From the NCBI GenBank assembly GCA_029259335.1, contig JAPDIY010000008.1:1-64000 (forward strand): DNA of 64,000 bases. The letters run 5' to 3'. The position numbers and the translations under genes were made by a program. The stretch's first letter is position 1, and every line of letters begins with the position of its first letter. The notes below the pieces were generated by a model. It worked only from the letters and a program-made list of their open reading frames with translations, did no database searches and had not been told where the DNA came from. Origin of the DNA: Archaeoglobi archaeon. Its GTDB lineage: Archaea > Halobacteriota > Archaeoglobi > Archaeoglobales > Archaeoglobaceae. Below, piece by piece: positions 1 through 9,013 of this stretch.

Positions 1-927
1 TTTCATCAAATCCTCCTGCTCTTTCCTGCTGGTAGCAACGAAAACTTCAATCGCCCCGTACTTTTCCGCAATTCTTGCAGCCTCCTCAGCCTCCTCGAAT
101 CTCTCGAATACCATGAGCAGGTGTGCCTCTCCATCTCTGCTCACCCATCTCCTCCCGCTAACCCTCTCTCCGATCTCCACTGCCTTCCTTTCCATGAATT
201 CAAGGGCGAGAGGAAGCATTTTTACCGAAACCTCAATAACGCAGTTCAGAGCCTCCTTCATAGTCCTGAAGGGTACTCCCAGCACAGTTATTTCCCTCAT
301 CGCCGGAAAAAGGCGGATGATGGCCCTGGTTACCACGCCCAAGGTGCCTTCGCTGCCGACCATCAGATGCAGCAGAGAGTAGCCACTTGAGTTCTTTATC
401 GTCTTTCCACCAAGTTTCAGAATTCTGCCATCTGCCAGCACAACTTCGAGGCCGAGAACGTAGTTCCTCATTGTCCCATACTTGAGCGCCCTCACACCCC
501 CAGCGTTTGTGGCAATCATCCCACCAACAGTCGCTGTTTCAGCACCCGGATGGGGAGGAAAGCTCAAATGGTGTTTGTAAGCCGTATCATCAAGTTGCTT
601 TAAAGTAACACCTGCTCCACACAGAGCAACTCTGTTTTCTATATCAACCTCAATTTCCGTCATTCTCTCCGTCGAGAGTACTATTCCCTCCTCTGTCGGT
701 ATTGCTCCGCCACTCAAACCCGTTCCACCACCTCTGGTGAATACTGGGATGTTATTTGCGTTTGCAAACCTCAATATCCTGGAAACTTCTTTTGCATCTG
801 CAGGTTTAACAACCACAAAGTTCTCGGCAGGTTTGGGAGCTATAAGAGGGGGAGTCTCATCGTATCTGTACGAATCCGATGCTGAAAAGACATCACAGAT
901 TTTGCCAAGCTCCTCGATCCATCCCAT
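1..927 (-). CDS. dld: D-lactate dehydrogenase / FAD-binding oxidase, C-terminus beyond window
   Basis: The first 309 codons are present, starting MGWIEELGKICD at the ATG at 927; the gene runs off the left edge. The N-terminal half is a PCMH-type FAD-binding domain: TRGGGTGLSGGA near residues 64-75, then FPPHPGAETATVGGMIATNAGG, the pattern of GlcD/D-lactate dehydrogenases. The enzyme should oxidise D-lactate (or a related 2-hydroxy acid) to the 2-oxo acid and pass electrons to membrane carriers. It starts 14 bases after the stop of the NADH oxidase gene on the same strand, so the two are probably one transcript. This pairing is what I recall for dld and noxA-2 of Archaeoglobus fulgidus. The exact substrate is inferred; glycolate oxidase is the main alternative. 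Confidence 0.9.
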   Translation of the reverse strand, partial: MGWIEELGKICDVFSASDSYRYDETPPLIAPKPAENFVVVKPADAKEVSRILRFANANNIPVFTRGGGTGLSGGAIPTEEGIVLSTERMTEIEVDIENRVALCGAGVTLKQLDDTAYKHHLSFPPHPGAETATVGGMIATNAGGVRALKYGTMRNYVLGLEVVLADGRILKLGGKTIKNSSGYSLLHLMVGSEGTLGVVTRAIIRLFPAMREITVLGVPFRTMKEALNCVIEVSVKMLPLALEFMERKAVEIGERVSGRRWVSRDGEAHLLMVFERFEEAEEAARIAEKYGAIEVFVATSRKEQEDLMK

Positions 928-941
928 AAAAAATGGTGTAA

Positions 942-2255
942 TTAGAATTTAAGAACTCTTGCCGCAACGATAACCGGATCCCAGATTGGAGTGAATGGAG
1001 GAGCATAGCCGAGATCGGCAAAGAAAACATCCTTTGTTGTAAAACCTGCCTGAATCATTGCAGCAAAAACGTTCACTCTCATTGCAACATCTGCTCCAAG
1101 TATCTGTGCTCCCAAAATTCTGTTTGTCTCCTTCTCAGCTACAACCTTCAGCCATGTATCTTTCGCTCCGGGATAGTAGTGGACTCTCGTCTTCGCACTA
1201 ATCATGACCGTTTTCACATCAAAACCATCTTTGACAGCTTCTCTCTCAGTTAGACCGGTTGAACCGATCTCAAGGTCAAAGAACTTGGTTAACTGCGTTC
1301 CCAACACTCCCGGAAACTCGATGTCTCCACCTGCAGCATTCACTCCAGCCACGTAACCCATTTTATTCCCACCAGGAGCGAGTGCTATCCACACTCTCTT
1401 TTTCGTTAGCATGTGGGTCGTCTCAGCGCAATCGCCTGCAGCGTACACGTTCTCAACACTAGTCTGCATTCTGCTGTTTGTCCAGATTGCCCTTGTTTCT
1501 CCAATTTTGCATCCAAGCTGCTCCGCAATTTCTGTGTTCGGCTTAACTCCAGTTGCAACAATGACCAAGTCGGCAGGATACTCTCCTTTGTCAGTAACAA
1601 CCTTCTCTGCCTTTTCTTTCCCCTCTATCGCTACTGCATGCTCGTTCATTCTCAAATTCACTTTCTCAGCCATTTTTTCCTTGATAATCTTGCCCATCTC
1701 CTCATCAAATCGAGGTAAAGGATAATCGTAGATTCCGATTAGCGTTACATTCTTGTTGAGGGCTGCAAAAGCTTCCGACATTTCGACGCCAATATATCCG
1801 GCACCAATGACCACAACATTCTTTGCATCTCTACTCGCTGCTTTTATCGCATCTGCGTCTGGCGGAAGATCTGCTGTAAAAACGTTTTTGAGATTGATAC
1901 CATCTATAGGTGGTATTCGGGGTGAAGCACCAGTTGCAATAATCAACCTGTCCCAGTCGTAATTGCTCTCCTTTCCATTCTCCTCTACCCTCACATACCC
2001 ATCTCCCGCCTCCACAACCTTGGCGTTGATATGTAAATCAATTCCCCTCTTCTCCCTGAAAAATTCTGGAGGATAGTACATCAGCTCTTTGCTCGACTCG
2101 GCAAGCCCCTCAACAACATAGGGTATACCGCATGGAGCATGGCTGACAAAACTAGTTTCTTCAAAAACCTTCACATCCCATTCAGGCCTCAAAGCCTTTA
2201 CTCTCGAAGCAGCACTCATCCCTGCTGCTCCACCGCCAATAACAACAACTTTCAT
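942..2255 (-). CDS. noxA-2: NADH oxidase / CoA-disulfide reductase family flavoprotein
   Basis: This 437-residue protein belongs to the pyridine nucleotide-disulfide reductase class I family. The FAD dinucleotide fold [13 protein letters not shown] is at residues 3-16, the single redox-active cysteine is Cys42 in [13 protein letters not shown], and an NAD-binding fold [15 protein letters not shown] lies near residue 150. The C-terminal dimerisation domain is complete. Family members oxidise NAD(P)H with oxygen or reduce CoA disulfide or polysulfide, and one Cys in this place fits that chemistry. It is upstream of the D-lactate dehydrogenase gene in the same orientation. The symbol follows the A. 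fulgidus gene I remember beside dld; which electron acceptor is used in the cell is not visible in the sequence. Confidence 0.9.
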   Translation of the reverse strand: MKVVVIGGGAAGMSAASRVKALRPEWDVKVFEETSFVSHAPCGIPYVVEGLAESSKELMYYPPEFFREKRGIDLHINAKVVEAGDGYVRVEENGKESNYDWDRLIIATGASPRIPPIDGINLKNVFTADLPPDADAIKAASRDAKNVVVIGAGYIGVEMSEAFAALNKNVTLIGIYDYPLPRFDEEMGKIIKEKMAEKVNLRMNEHAVAIEGKEKAEKVVTDKGEYPADLVIVATGVKPNTEIAEQLGCKIGETRAIWTNSRMQTSVENVYAAGDCAETTHMLTKKRVWIALAPGGNKMGYVAGVNAAGGDIEFPGVLGTQLTKFFDLEIGSTGLTEREAVKDGFDVKTVMISAKTRVHYYPGAKDTWLKVVAEKETNRILGAQILGADVAMRVNVFAAMIQAGFTTKDVFFADLGYAPPFTPIWDPVIVAARVLKF

Positions 2256-2378
2256 GCTTTATTCTTTCCCATAACCAATTTATGCTTTTCGCGGTTTTGA
2301 CAGATTTAACTATTCTTTTCGCTCACCGCTGAGGAAAGCATAATTTTTAAATATTCGACCGAACAATTAAATTATAGA

Positions 2379-2786
2379 ATGCGAATCCCTACTAAATTCG
2401 TGCTACTTGCGCTGTATATAATTTTACTGTATCTTGCCCTAACTAATCATCAATTCCAAGAATTCGCAGGTCTAAGTAGCTTTGAGAGTAACCTAAAGGA
2501 GAATCTAACCAAGAAAAATCTGAATTCTTCCACAAGCACACTAGATATGATAGAAAACATATTCAACCTCGGAACACCGGAATCTTTAAAACCATTTGTT
2601 GGCGAACTTTTGAAAGTTTACGAAAGGAATTTCTCGGAGTATGTGTCAAATCCTGCCTCTGTCGAGAACATAAACATGACTAACATCAGTAAATCTCTCC
2701 AGAATTTAAAGAATCCACAGCAAGAGTTAAATAACGTGGTCAACAGAGTGCTGGAATTTTTCAAACAGGAAATTTATAACCAGTAA
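2379..2786 (+). CDS. Small membrane-anchored protein of unknown function
   Basis: The 135-residue product is not recognised. It has one strongly hydrophobic stretch at about residues 7-23 directly after a short basic N-terminus (MRIPTK), so it is probably anchored in the membrane or secreted with the rest outside. The remainder is polar and rich in Asn, Ser and Leu, likely helical. A TATA-like TTTTTAAAT lies at 2344-2352, about 25 bases ahead of the ATG, supporting real expression and this start. The next gene begins 16 bases downstream. No family assignment can be made. Confidence 0.7.
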   Translation: MRIPTKFVLLALYIILLYLALTNHQFQEFAGLSSFESNLKENLTKKNLNSSTSTLDMIENIFNLGTPESLKPFVGELLKVYERNFSEYVSNPASVENINMTNISKSLQNLKNPQQELNNVVNRVLEFFKQEIYNQ

Positions 2787-2802
2787 CTCCCCACGTCGTT
2801 TC

Positions 2803-3624
2803 ATGATAATAACAGACGACCACATGCACCTCTACAATCACCTCAGGTTAAAGGCTCTGGAGCAGTTTAAGGAGGCTGGAGGTACGCACGTTTTACTCGT
2901 CTCCCTGCTCTGTCACCACTATGATGTGAGGCCGAATTCCGGCAAAGACTTTGCTGAAGTATTTGACAGACATGTAAACTTGGTTGAAAAAGCAAACAAA
3001 ATCGTTAAGGCCTATGCTGTTCTGAGCGTGCACCCAGCGGAGATTACGGTAATTGGCGGAAGATTGGGATTTGAAAGAGCGGCTGAAATTATGAAGGAGG
3101 CTCTGGACTTGGCAGGGAAATACGTTGAGGAGGGAAAAGCCATTGCCATAAAATCAGGCCGCCCTCATTATCCTGTGAGCAAGCAGATATGGAAGCTTAG
3201 CAATGAGGTTCTTATGCACGCCTTTGAGGTTGCGAAGGATGTCGGATGCGCAGTGCAGCTTCACACTGAGAGTTATACGAAAGAAGGGATGATTGAGATC
3301 GCTGAGATGGCCGACAGGGTTGGGTTGAGGAGGAAAAAGGTTGTAAAGCACTTCTCACCGCCAAGAGTTAAGGAGTTCGAGGAGATCGGAATTTTTCCCT
3401 CGGTTCTTGCTGGAAATGACAACGTCTTAAAGGCAGCGGAGCAGGGAGACAGGTTCATGGTCGAGACGGACTACATAGACGACAGAAAAAGGCCTGGAGC
3501 TGTTCTTGGGCCGAAAACCGTTCCGAGAAAGATAAGAGAACTTCTTGAGAGGGGTTATGACGAAGATTTCGTTTACAAAATCTGTGCTGAAAATGTAGCG
3601 AAGGTTTACGGTGTTGATCTATGA
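2803..3624 (+). CDS. TatD-like metal-dependent hydrolase, archaeal type
   Basis: This 273-residue protein has the amidohydrolase/TatD fold. The N-terminal metal motif is DDHMHL with His7 and His9; further ligands are the His of QLHTES, the His of KHFSPPR and the Asp of ETDYID. It resembles the archaeal group annotated as predicted metal-dependent urease-superfamily hydrolases (COG1831). TatD relatives are DNases or small-molecule hydrolases; the substrate here cannot be told. Its stop overlaps the start of endA by four bases (ATGA), so the two are translationally coupled. Confidence 0.85.
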   Translation: MIITDDHMHLYNHLRLKALEQFKEAGGTHVLLVSLLCHHYDVRPNSGKDFAEVFDRHVNLVEKANKIVKAYAVLSVHPAEITVIGGRLGFERAAEIMKEALDLAGKYVEEGKAIAIKSGRPHYPVSKQIWKLSNEVLMHAFEVAKDVGCAVQLHTESYTKEGMIEIAEMADRVGLRRKKVVKHFSPPRVKEFEEIGIFPSVLAGNDNVLKAAEQGDRFMVETDYIDDRKRPGAVLGPKTVPRKIRELLERGYDEDFVYKICAENVAKVYGVDL

Positions 3625-4535
3625 GGGGAGATTTTGCAGTCATCAGCGCGAAAAAGTCGCTCGAAAGAAGAGGTTTTGGAGTTAAGAGGGGAGACAAAAT
3701 ATACCTCCATCCTTTGGAGGCAGTGTATCTTCAGATCAAGGGGCTTGTAAGCTTTGGAGAACTTGAGGAGGTTCTTGAATGGGCTAGATCCAGAATGGAG
3801 GATTTTTCCACCTACTATTTTGTCTATGAAGACCTGAGGGAAAGGGGGAACAGGGTAAAGATTCAGGGGGAGTATTTGCTCACAAAAAAGGCATATCTTC
3901 CAGTTTCCGAAAGAGAGGTGGTCAAAGTACCCGATCTCGCAAGAAAAGCCCTGAAATTTGACGATTTCAGGTTGGCCGTTGTTGACGAGGAATCCGAGAT
4001 AACATACTATCGCGTTTACCAGCCTGATATGACGGGGGAGCAGAGGGAGGAACTACCGGAAATCAGAGGAATACTGATGAAGGACAGAGTATTAACTCAG
4101 AACACAGAGATTTTCTCGAAATACTTTTATGGTAGCGAGAAGGGCGAGTTGGTTGCACTCTCAATGATCGAAAGTGTTTATCTGGCCGAAAGGGGGGCTT
4201 TGAAGTTGGTCAACGCAGACGAGGATGAGCTGAGAAGAAGGGCAAGGGAGGTTGAAGTGGATTTTGACAGGAAGTACGAGGTTTACAGAGATTTGAAGAA
4301 CAGAAATTTTGTCGTTAAAACTGGATTTAAGTTCGGCAGCGATTTCAGAGTTTACAGGAAGGTTGAAAACGTTGAGGATCTACCCCATTCCCAGTACCTT
4401 GTTGACATTGCTGACGATAAAGAGATGAAGCTAAGTGAGATTGCAAGAGCTGTCAGATTGGCGCAGAATGTAAGAAAGAGAATGGTTTTTGCTTACGATG
4501 ATGGTTATCTCTGCATTGAGAGGGTGAGAGTGTGA
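3621..4535 (+). CDS. endA: tRNA-splicing endonuclease, homodimeric two-repeat type
   Basis: The 304-residue protein cuts bulge-helix-bulge motifs in intron-containing pre-tRNAs. It contains two endonuclease repeats, as in the alpha2 enzyme of Archaeoglobus fulgidus. The C-terminal repeat keeps the catalytic triad: Tyr245 in DFRVYRK, His256 in PHSQYLVD and Lys286 in NVRKRMV, one residue offset from the A. fulgidus numbering I recall (246/257/287). The N-terminal repeat (about 1-150) has the fold but lacks the triad and serves structure. A likely substrate, a tRNA-Asp with a 46-base intron, lies at 8811-8931. The gene overlaps both neighbours by four bases. Confidence 0.95.
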   Translation: MRGDFAVISAKKSLERRGFGVKRGDKIYLHPLEAVYLQIKGLVSFGELEEVLEWARSRMEDFSTYYFVYEDLRERGNRVKIQGEYLLTKKAYLPVSEREVVKVPDLARKALKFDDFRLAVVDEESEITYYRVYQPDMTGEQREELPEIRGILMKDRVLTQNTEIFSKYFYGSEKGELVALSMIESVYLAERGALKLVNADEDELRRRAREVEVDFDRKYEVYRDLKNRNFVVKTGFKFGSDFRVYRKVENVEDLPHSQYLVDIADDKEMKLSEIARAVRLAQNVRKRMVFAYDDGYLCIERVRV

Positions 4536-5065
4536 AGGTCGTTGTCGGCTCCACGAATCCTACAAAGGTTGAGGGAGCTAAGCTTGCTTTCGAGCAATAC
4601 TTTGAGGATGTGGAGGTTGAGAGCGTGGAGATTAAAACTACCGTTTCTCCACAGCCATTTGACGACGATACGATTAAAGGTGCGATTGAGAGAGCGGTTA
4701 AATGCTATTCCGCTGAGTTCGACTTCTCAGTGGGTATTGAGGCTGGCCTCTTCAGGTTTGAGGGTACAATTTCGGGCTACATTGACTTTCAGGTTGCCGC
4801 CATTTACAATGGACAGGTTTACACGCTTGGGTTTGGGCCTGGATTTGAGTACCCAAAATCCGTTGTTGACGAGGTGATGAAGGGGAAAGAGGTCGGGGAG
4901 GTTATGTCGAGGCTTTCGGGAATAGAGAATCTTGGAAGGAAGGTCGGCGCTGTGCATTATCTGAGCAAGGGGAAAATATCGAGGTCAGAGTTATCGAGGC
5001 TGGCAGTTACAATGGCCCTGATCCCGTGGCTGAATAGAGAACTTTACTATGAAAGTAATCCGTAA
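4532..5065 (+). CDS. Inosine/xanthosine triphosphatase, YjjX (DUF84) family
   Basis: This 177-residue protein begins [18 protein letters not shown], the signature of the YjjX/Mj0226-like non-canonical NTP phosphatases, and carries the GIEAGLF segment expected near residue 70. Such enzymes hydrolyse ITP or XTP and so keep damaged purines out of nucleic acids. The GTG start at 4532 overlaps the endA stop, and its own stop overlaps the next start by 17 bases. Length and motifs fit the family; the preferred nucleotide is inferred. Confidence 0.88.
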   Translation: MKVVVGSTNPTKVEGAKLAFEQYFEDVEVESVEIKTTVSPQPFDDDTIKGAIERAVKCYSAEFDFSVGIEAGLFRFEGTISGYIDFQVAAIYNGQVYTLGFGPGFEYPKSVVDEVMKGKEVGEVMSRLSGIENLGRKVGAVHYLSKGKISRSELSRLAVTMALIPWLNRELYYESNP

Positions 5066-5858
5066 ATTCGATCCCTGGAAGTCAGAGCTATGCACATGCC
5101 CTGAAAAATACTCTTTCAACCCCTATACCGGCTGCGCTCATCAGTGCCTCTACTGCTACGCAACCTACATACCCCGATTTTACCATCTCAGAGAGAAGAA
5201 AAATCTGTTCAGGGATTTTGAAAGAGATCTGAAGGATTTACCAGAAAACTCTCTGATCTCGATGTCAAACAGTTCAGATCCCTATCCGCCAGTTGAGAGA
5301 GAAAGAAAGGTGACAAGAAAATGCCTTGAGATCCTCAGAGATTACGATGTGAGGTTGCTGGTTGTGACCAAGAGCGATATTGTTGTTAGAGACGCTGATA
5401 TTCTGTCCGAAATGAGGTGCGCGGTTAGCATCACCATTACAGGCCTTGATTTACTCGAACCTAACGCTCCTCCGACTGAAAAGAGAATTGAAGCAATAAA
5501 GAATCTCAAGGACTTTGGCATTCCAGTTATTCTACGTTTCGACCCCATAGTTCCCGGTTTGAATGAAAGTAGAATGGATATAATCGAAAAATGCATGCCT
5601 GATCACGTTGTGACTTCAACCCTCAAACTGAAACCGGACTCTCTTGCAAGGGTTTCGAGTGTGCTGCCGGAGATAAAAACAATTTATCAGCGCGGCGAGA
5701 AGGTTGGCAGATACACGTACCTGAAGAGGGAAAAAAGATATGAGATGCTCAAAAGAGTTGAAAAATACTGTAGAGACTTGGGCATAAGCTGTGCTTTTTG
5801 CAGAGAAGGCTTCGAGTTCGATGCGAAATCCTGTGACGGAAGTCATCTGATTAAATGA
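5049..5858 (+). CDS. Radical SAM protein, SplB-like (COG1533)
   Basis: A 269-residue radical SAM enzyme. The iron-sulfur motif is CAHQCLYCYA with Cys29, Cys33 and Cys36, preceded by NPYTGC, the form typical of the SplB-like group. The SAM-binding region SMSNSSDPYPPVER follows near residue 75. Its closest named relatives are spore photoproduct lyase, but archaeal members are widespread in non-spore-formers and their reaction is unknown. Cysteines near the C-terminus (CAFC and CDGS) might hold another metal site. It sits inside a tightly packed run downstream of the NTP phosphatase. Confidence 0.85.
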   Translation: MKVIRKFDPWKSELCTCPEKYSFNPYTGCAHQCLYCYATYIPRFYHLREKKNLFRDFERDLKDLPENSLISMSNSSDPYPPVERERKVTRKCLEILRDYDVRLLVVTKSDIVVRDADILSEMRCAVSITITGLDLLEPNAPPTEKRIEAIKNLKDFGIPVILRFDPIVPGLNESRMDIIEKCMPDHVVTSTLKLKPDSLARVSSVLPEIKTIYQRGEKVGRYTYLKREKRYEMLKRVEKYCRDLGISCAFCREGFEFDAKSCDGSHLIK

Positions 5859-5936
5859 TAGCACAAATAACACGTTAAATAGGCTGGAAAATTTTTAAAT
5901 ATTTTTCCCAGAAAAGAGAATCGGGAGGTGCAAAAT

Positions 5937-6401
5937 TTGAGCCTTGCCAGACTGTTTCTTCATGAAAGAACAGTAGAGATAATACTTAGAATTCTCGAAG
6001 CTGAGGAAGCAAATGAGAAAATTTATCCTCTCCAGATTTCTAACGATATAGGCTCTCCATACAGTTACATTTCAAAAGTTCTGAGCGAGTTCGAGAAAAA
6101 CTCGATTGTTGAGAGCAGGGTTGAGGGAAGGATGAGAGTGATCTCCCTAACCCCATACGGCAGGAAAGTAGCAATAATGCTGCGAGAACTGAAAAAAGAG
6201 CTTGAGAAGGACTTCAACGCAAGGAGAAAGCTAGACATACTAAAGGAAGTTGCACTGAATGGTAAAAAGGATTGGAGAGTGTTTCTGCCCGTCATTGCTG
6301 AACTTGAAATTCTGAGGAACTCAACTGATGACAGGGAGGTTATTAAAGAGGTTGAAAACATGATTGGCAAGGTCGAAAAGATGATTGAGGAGGTAGTATG
6401 A
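5937..6401 (+). CDS. Winged-helix transcriptional regulator
   Basis: The protein (154 residues from the preferred start) carries an N-terminal winged helix: the segment EKIYPLQISNDIGSPYSYIS looks like the recognition helix-turn-helix, followed by a basic wing around EGRMRVISLTPYGRK. A charged, helical C-terminal part is probably for dimerisation. A TTG at 5937 is preferred over the GTG at 5928 because the GTG is itself part of a GGAGGTG ribosome-binding site at 5924-5930, six bases before the TTG. A TATA-like TTTTTAAAT precedes it. It overlaps the M20 peptidase gene by four bases and may regulate that operon; the ligand is unknown. Confidence 0.8.
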   Translation: MSLARLFLHERTVEIILRILEAEEANEKIYPLQISNDIGSPYSYISKVLSEFEKNSIVESRVEGRMRVISLTPYGRKVAIMLRELKKELEKDFNARRKLDILKEVALNGKKDWRVFLPVIAELEILRNSTDDREVIKEVENMIGKVEKMIEEVV

Positions 6402-7609
6402 AGGTACTGGACATTGTGGAGAGTTACAGAGATAACATGGTCAAAACCCTCTGCGATCTTATTGAGTTAAAGGCAATTCCTCCAGAATTTGGTGGTGATG
6501 GAGAGTTTAAGAAGGCTGAATACCTGATGAGATACCTTGATGGGTTCGATTACGTGGAGAGGTTTGATGTAGAAGATGAGAGAGTTAGCGATGGGCTGAG
6601 GCCGAATATTGTTGCCAAAATCAACGGTGCCCTTGAAAAAACAATCTGGATTATCGCTCATCTCGATGTTGTTCCTGAGGGTGATGAGAGGCTCTGGAAC
6701 ACCCCGCCATTCAAGGGCGTTGTGAAGGATGGTAGAATTTACGGAAGGGGGAGCGAAGACAACGGGCAGAGTGTTGTTTCATCACTTTTTGCGGCAAAAT
6801 CCATAATAGACAGCGGTTTAACTCCAAAATACAGTTTTGGAGTTGTTTATGTTGCAGATGAGGAAGCCGGGAGCAATTACGGAATAAAGCACCTCATTAG
6901 TCAGAACATCTTCGGGAAGGAAGACATGTTTGTAATACCCGATGTTGGGACTCCAAAGGGAGATATGATTGAGATTGCCGAGAAGAGCATACTGTGGTTG
7001 AAGTTCAAGGTTTATGGCCAGCAGAGTCATGCGAGCCTTCCGGCTGGTGTTAACGCAGCGAGGAGGGCTATGGAATTCATACTTGATCTCGACAAAAAGC
7101 TTCACTTGAAGTTTGATGCCGAAAACAGACTGTTTATCCCTCCTCACTCCACCTTCGAGCCGACGAAGAGGGAGAAGAATGTAGACAACATAAATACGAT
7201 TCCGGGACTTGATATCAGCTATATGGACTGCAGAGTTATCCCGGACTACGATCTGGATGAGGTTCTTGAGTATGTGGAGGATATCAGGCTTTTCCATGAG
7301 ATGAAGGGAAATGGAAAGATAGAGGTTGAGGTTGTGCAGAAGGTCTCCTCCCCTCCAACTCCTGAGACGGCTGTCATTGTGGAAAGGCTGAAAAAGACAC
7401 TTGAAACACTGAGAGGAGTGAGCCCAAAACTTTATGGCATTGGTGGTAATACCTGTGCTTCATTTTTCAGAAAGAAGGGGTTTACAGAAACAGCAGCGTG
7501 GTGCACTGCAGATGGAGTTGCTCACCAGGCTAACGAGTACTGTGTGATTGACAACATGGTTGAGGATGCGAAGGTTTTCGCAATGCTTGCATTTGATCCT
7601 GAGTATTAA
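6398..7609 (+). CDS. M20 family metallopeptidase / deacylase
   Basis: This 403-residue zinc enzyme matches the M20 family (ArgE, DapE, CPG2-like). Visible motifs are IAHLDVVPEGD (zinc His and Asp), IYGRGSEDNGQS (bridging Asp), VADEEAGSN (catalytic Glu pair) and a C-terminal AHQANEYC with the last zinc His. Between them lies a dimerisation domain of about 110 residues. The family removes acyl groups or C-terminal residues from small amino-acid derivatives; the substrate cannot be predicted. It is co-transcribed with the upstream winged-helix gene. Confidence 0.88.
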   Translation: MKVLDIVESYRDNMVKTLCDLIELKAIPPEFGGDGEFKKAEYLMRYLDGFDYVERFDVEDERVSDGLRPNIVAKINGALEKTIWIIAHLDVVPEGDERLWNTPPFKGVVKDGRIYGRGSEDNGQSVVSSLFAAKSIIDSGLTPKYSFGVVYVADEEAGSNYGIKHLISQNIFGKEDMFVIPDVGTPKGDMIEIAEKSILWLKFKVYGQQSHASLPAGVNAARRAMEFILDLDKKLHLKFDAENRLFIPPHSTFEPTKREKNVDNINTIPGLDISYMDCRVIPDYDLDEVLEYVEDIRLFHEMKGNGKIEVEVVQKVSSPPTPETAVIVERLKKTLETLRGVSPKLYGIGGNTCASFFRKKGFTETAAWCTADGVAHQANEYCVIDNMVEDAKVFAMLAFDPEY

Positions 7610-7826
7610 TTGGTACCGCTAATTTTTCCCTTTGGAAATTTTGGAGGATTAAAGCTCGAAACCTAGAATCACACACCTAGAAATTCCAGACCGCTGAATT
7701 TTTCAGAAGAAGTATTTAGAAGTCCAAGACTTTAGAAAGTCCAACCAAATACACCTGATTGGCTTAAGGTAAAAAAAGTATTACAGGAAAACGCGACAGA
7801 AAGTTATATAGAAATTGAAAACCAAC

Positions 7827-8058
7827 ATGGATGAAGAAAGGATAGTCGTAAACCCGAAATTATGGCAGGTAAACCGGTCATAAGGGGAACGAGAATTCCG
7901 GTGGATGCTATTATCAGGCGATTAGTGAAGGAATGAGCGTGAAAGAGATACTGGAGGAATATCCGAATCTAAGTAAGGAGGACATTAAAGCGGCTTTGGA
8001 ATATGCTGCAAAAGTGGTTTCCGGAGAAGAAGTGGTACCGCTGGTGGAGAAAGCTTGA
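7827..8058 (+). pseudogene. Degraded DUF433 antitoxin gene
   Basis: Read across two frameshifts, this stretch gives MDEERIVVNPK, then IMAGKPVIRGTRIPVDAII and EGMSVKEILEEYPNLSKED, ending VVPLVEKA: the core of a DUF433 (VapB-like) antitoxin. One shift is needed near 7862 and another near 7925, so no intact product is made. The stop overlaps the following toxin remnant in TGATG (8056-8060), the classic toxin-antitoxin layout. The frames come from reading by eye; a one-base error in the window would matter less than usual because two separate lesions are needed. Confidence 0.8.
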
Positions 8059-8326
8059 TGCTGAAGTATATGAACGTACGCTGGGTACGACGTAGTTTTC
8101 GTAGGTTACTAGAAGCTCTCAGCATCAGATGAAGATGTTCTTAAAAAGGCAGAAGAAGAGGGTAAAATCCTGATCAGAGAAGACAAGGATTGGTGAACTG
8201 GTTTTTAGACTGGCAAAAACCTTGAGGGGTGTAATACTCTTAAGAACTTCTACGAGCGATCCGGTGAGAAGACTTAAGTTATTGGAGAGAGTCTTGAAAT
8301 CCATTGAAGTGGAAGACAAGTTGTGA
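8058..8326 (+). pseudogene. Degraded DUF5615 (PIN-like) toxin gene
   Basis: The stretch preserves pieces of a DUF5615 PIN-like toxin in different frames: YDVVFV, ASDEDVLKKAEEEGKILI, EDKDW, GELVFRLAKTLRGVILL and TSDPVRRLKLLERVLKSIEVEDKL. Stops and frameshifts separate them, and the N-terminal active-site region is largely lost. It follows the DUF433 remnant with a one-base overlap, so the pair was once a toxin-antitoxin operon. Assigned from remembered family consensus (SDEEVL, GRILITRDKDFGEL, RGVILLR). Confidence 0.78.
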
Positions 8327-8697
8327 AAGACTATGCCTTGAAAATTCGCAGGATTAAGTACGATTCACAATCGCGATCTTACGACTTATTTACTGCAGCA
8401 CACAACAAGCAGAACAGCCGTCAGCACAGCCAAAGACGCTTGGTGTACAACTTGCTTATGTGCTATCCAAGAAATAGAGTTCTAGAAGATGTTCTAAACT
8501 GCGGACGAGTGCTTGATAAGTACTGTATTCTAACGAGATACCCGAATGGTTCTGAGAAAGCAGCCCCCTTTGAGTACTTTACGGAGGAGGATGCAAGAAG
8601 AGTTTGGATTAGCAGAGACTTTTTTACTCTCTTGCAGAAAACAGAGCCGTGCCGAGAGGGTGATGTGGATATAGCCATTCCTGCTAAAAGAGTATGA
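8323..8697 (+). pseudogene. Remnant of a HEPN (with possible MNT) toxin-antitoxin gene
   Basis: A 124-codon open frame exists, but only its middle looks like real protein: DKYCILTRYPNGSEKAAPFEYFTEEDARR (split here by other sequence in the frame start) matches the C-terminal half of HEPN-domain proteins. The N-terminal QQAxEKALKA helix is missing or scrambled; a QQAEQ-like stretch is visible near 8402 in another frame. The tail GDVDIAI near 8660 resembles the G-x-D-V-D-I-A motif of MNT nucleotidyltransferases, suggesting collapse of a HEPN/MNT pair. Functional product is unlikely. Confidence 0.6.
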
Positions 8698-8810
8698 CAA
8701 ACCCACAGAAAGAGTCCAGATAGCAGGGGCTTCGAAATAGAGTTCCTCGTCGAGTTTTTCCCACCTCGCCAGCGACGATAGACTTTCTACAAGGCTTTTA
8801 GCTTTAATAG

Positions 8811-8931
8811 CGCCCGGGCCGGGATTTGAACCCGAGTCGCGGGCTTTCCGCAGGGTTCAAGGTTTTCATCTTCGCCCTTCCCCGAACCCCACGACAGGCC
8901 CGCATGATAGGCCGGACTACACCACCCGGGC
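8811..8931 (-). tRNA. tRNA-Asp (GTC) with a 46-base intron
   Basis: On the minus strand the ends pair as a seven-base acceptor, GCCCGGG with CCCGGGC, plus discriminator G. The T arm TCGGG-TTCAAAT-CCCGG and the anticodon stem CGGGC/GCCCG are intact, and the loop CTGTCG gives anticodon GTC. An insertion follows position 37, the canonical archaeal place, so the mature RNA is about 75 bases. The gene does not encode CCA. It lies between the decayed toxin-antitoxin region and gltX. Confidence 0.95.
8846..8891 (-). other. tRNA-Asp intron (bulge-helix-bulge type)
   Basis: These 46 bases interrupt the anticodon loop between positions 37 and 38. GGGTTC near the 5' end of the intron can pair with GAACCC near its 3' end, forming the intron helix next to the anticodon stem as expected for a bulge-helix-bulge substrate of EndA. 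Boundaries are set by restoring a seven-base loop and could shift by a base or two. Confidence 0.85.
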
Positions 8932-9013
8932 TTCTGACCTGCTTAGGGCTGTTAGATTTTTAAGGATTTTGGTGTTAAATACGACAAACCAACTCGCTCG
9001 ACAGCAAGCAACT

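Noticed and set aside
113-390. Two overlapping 89-codon plus-strand frames
   Set aside because: They are shadows opposite the conserved D-lactate dehydrogenase gene and have low-complexity Ser/Pro/Leu composition.
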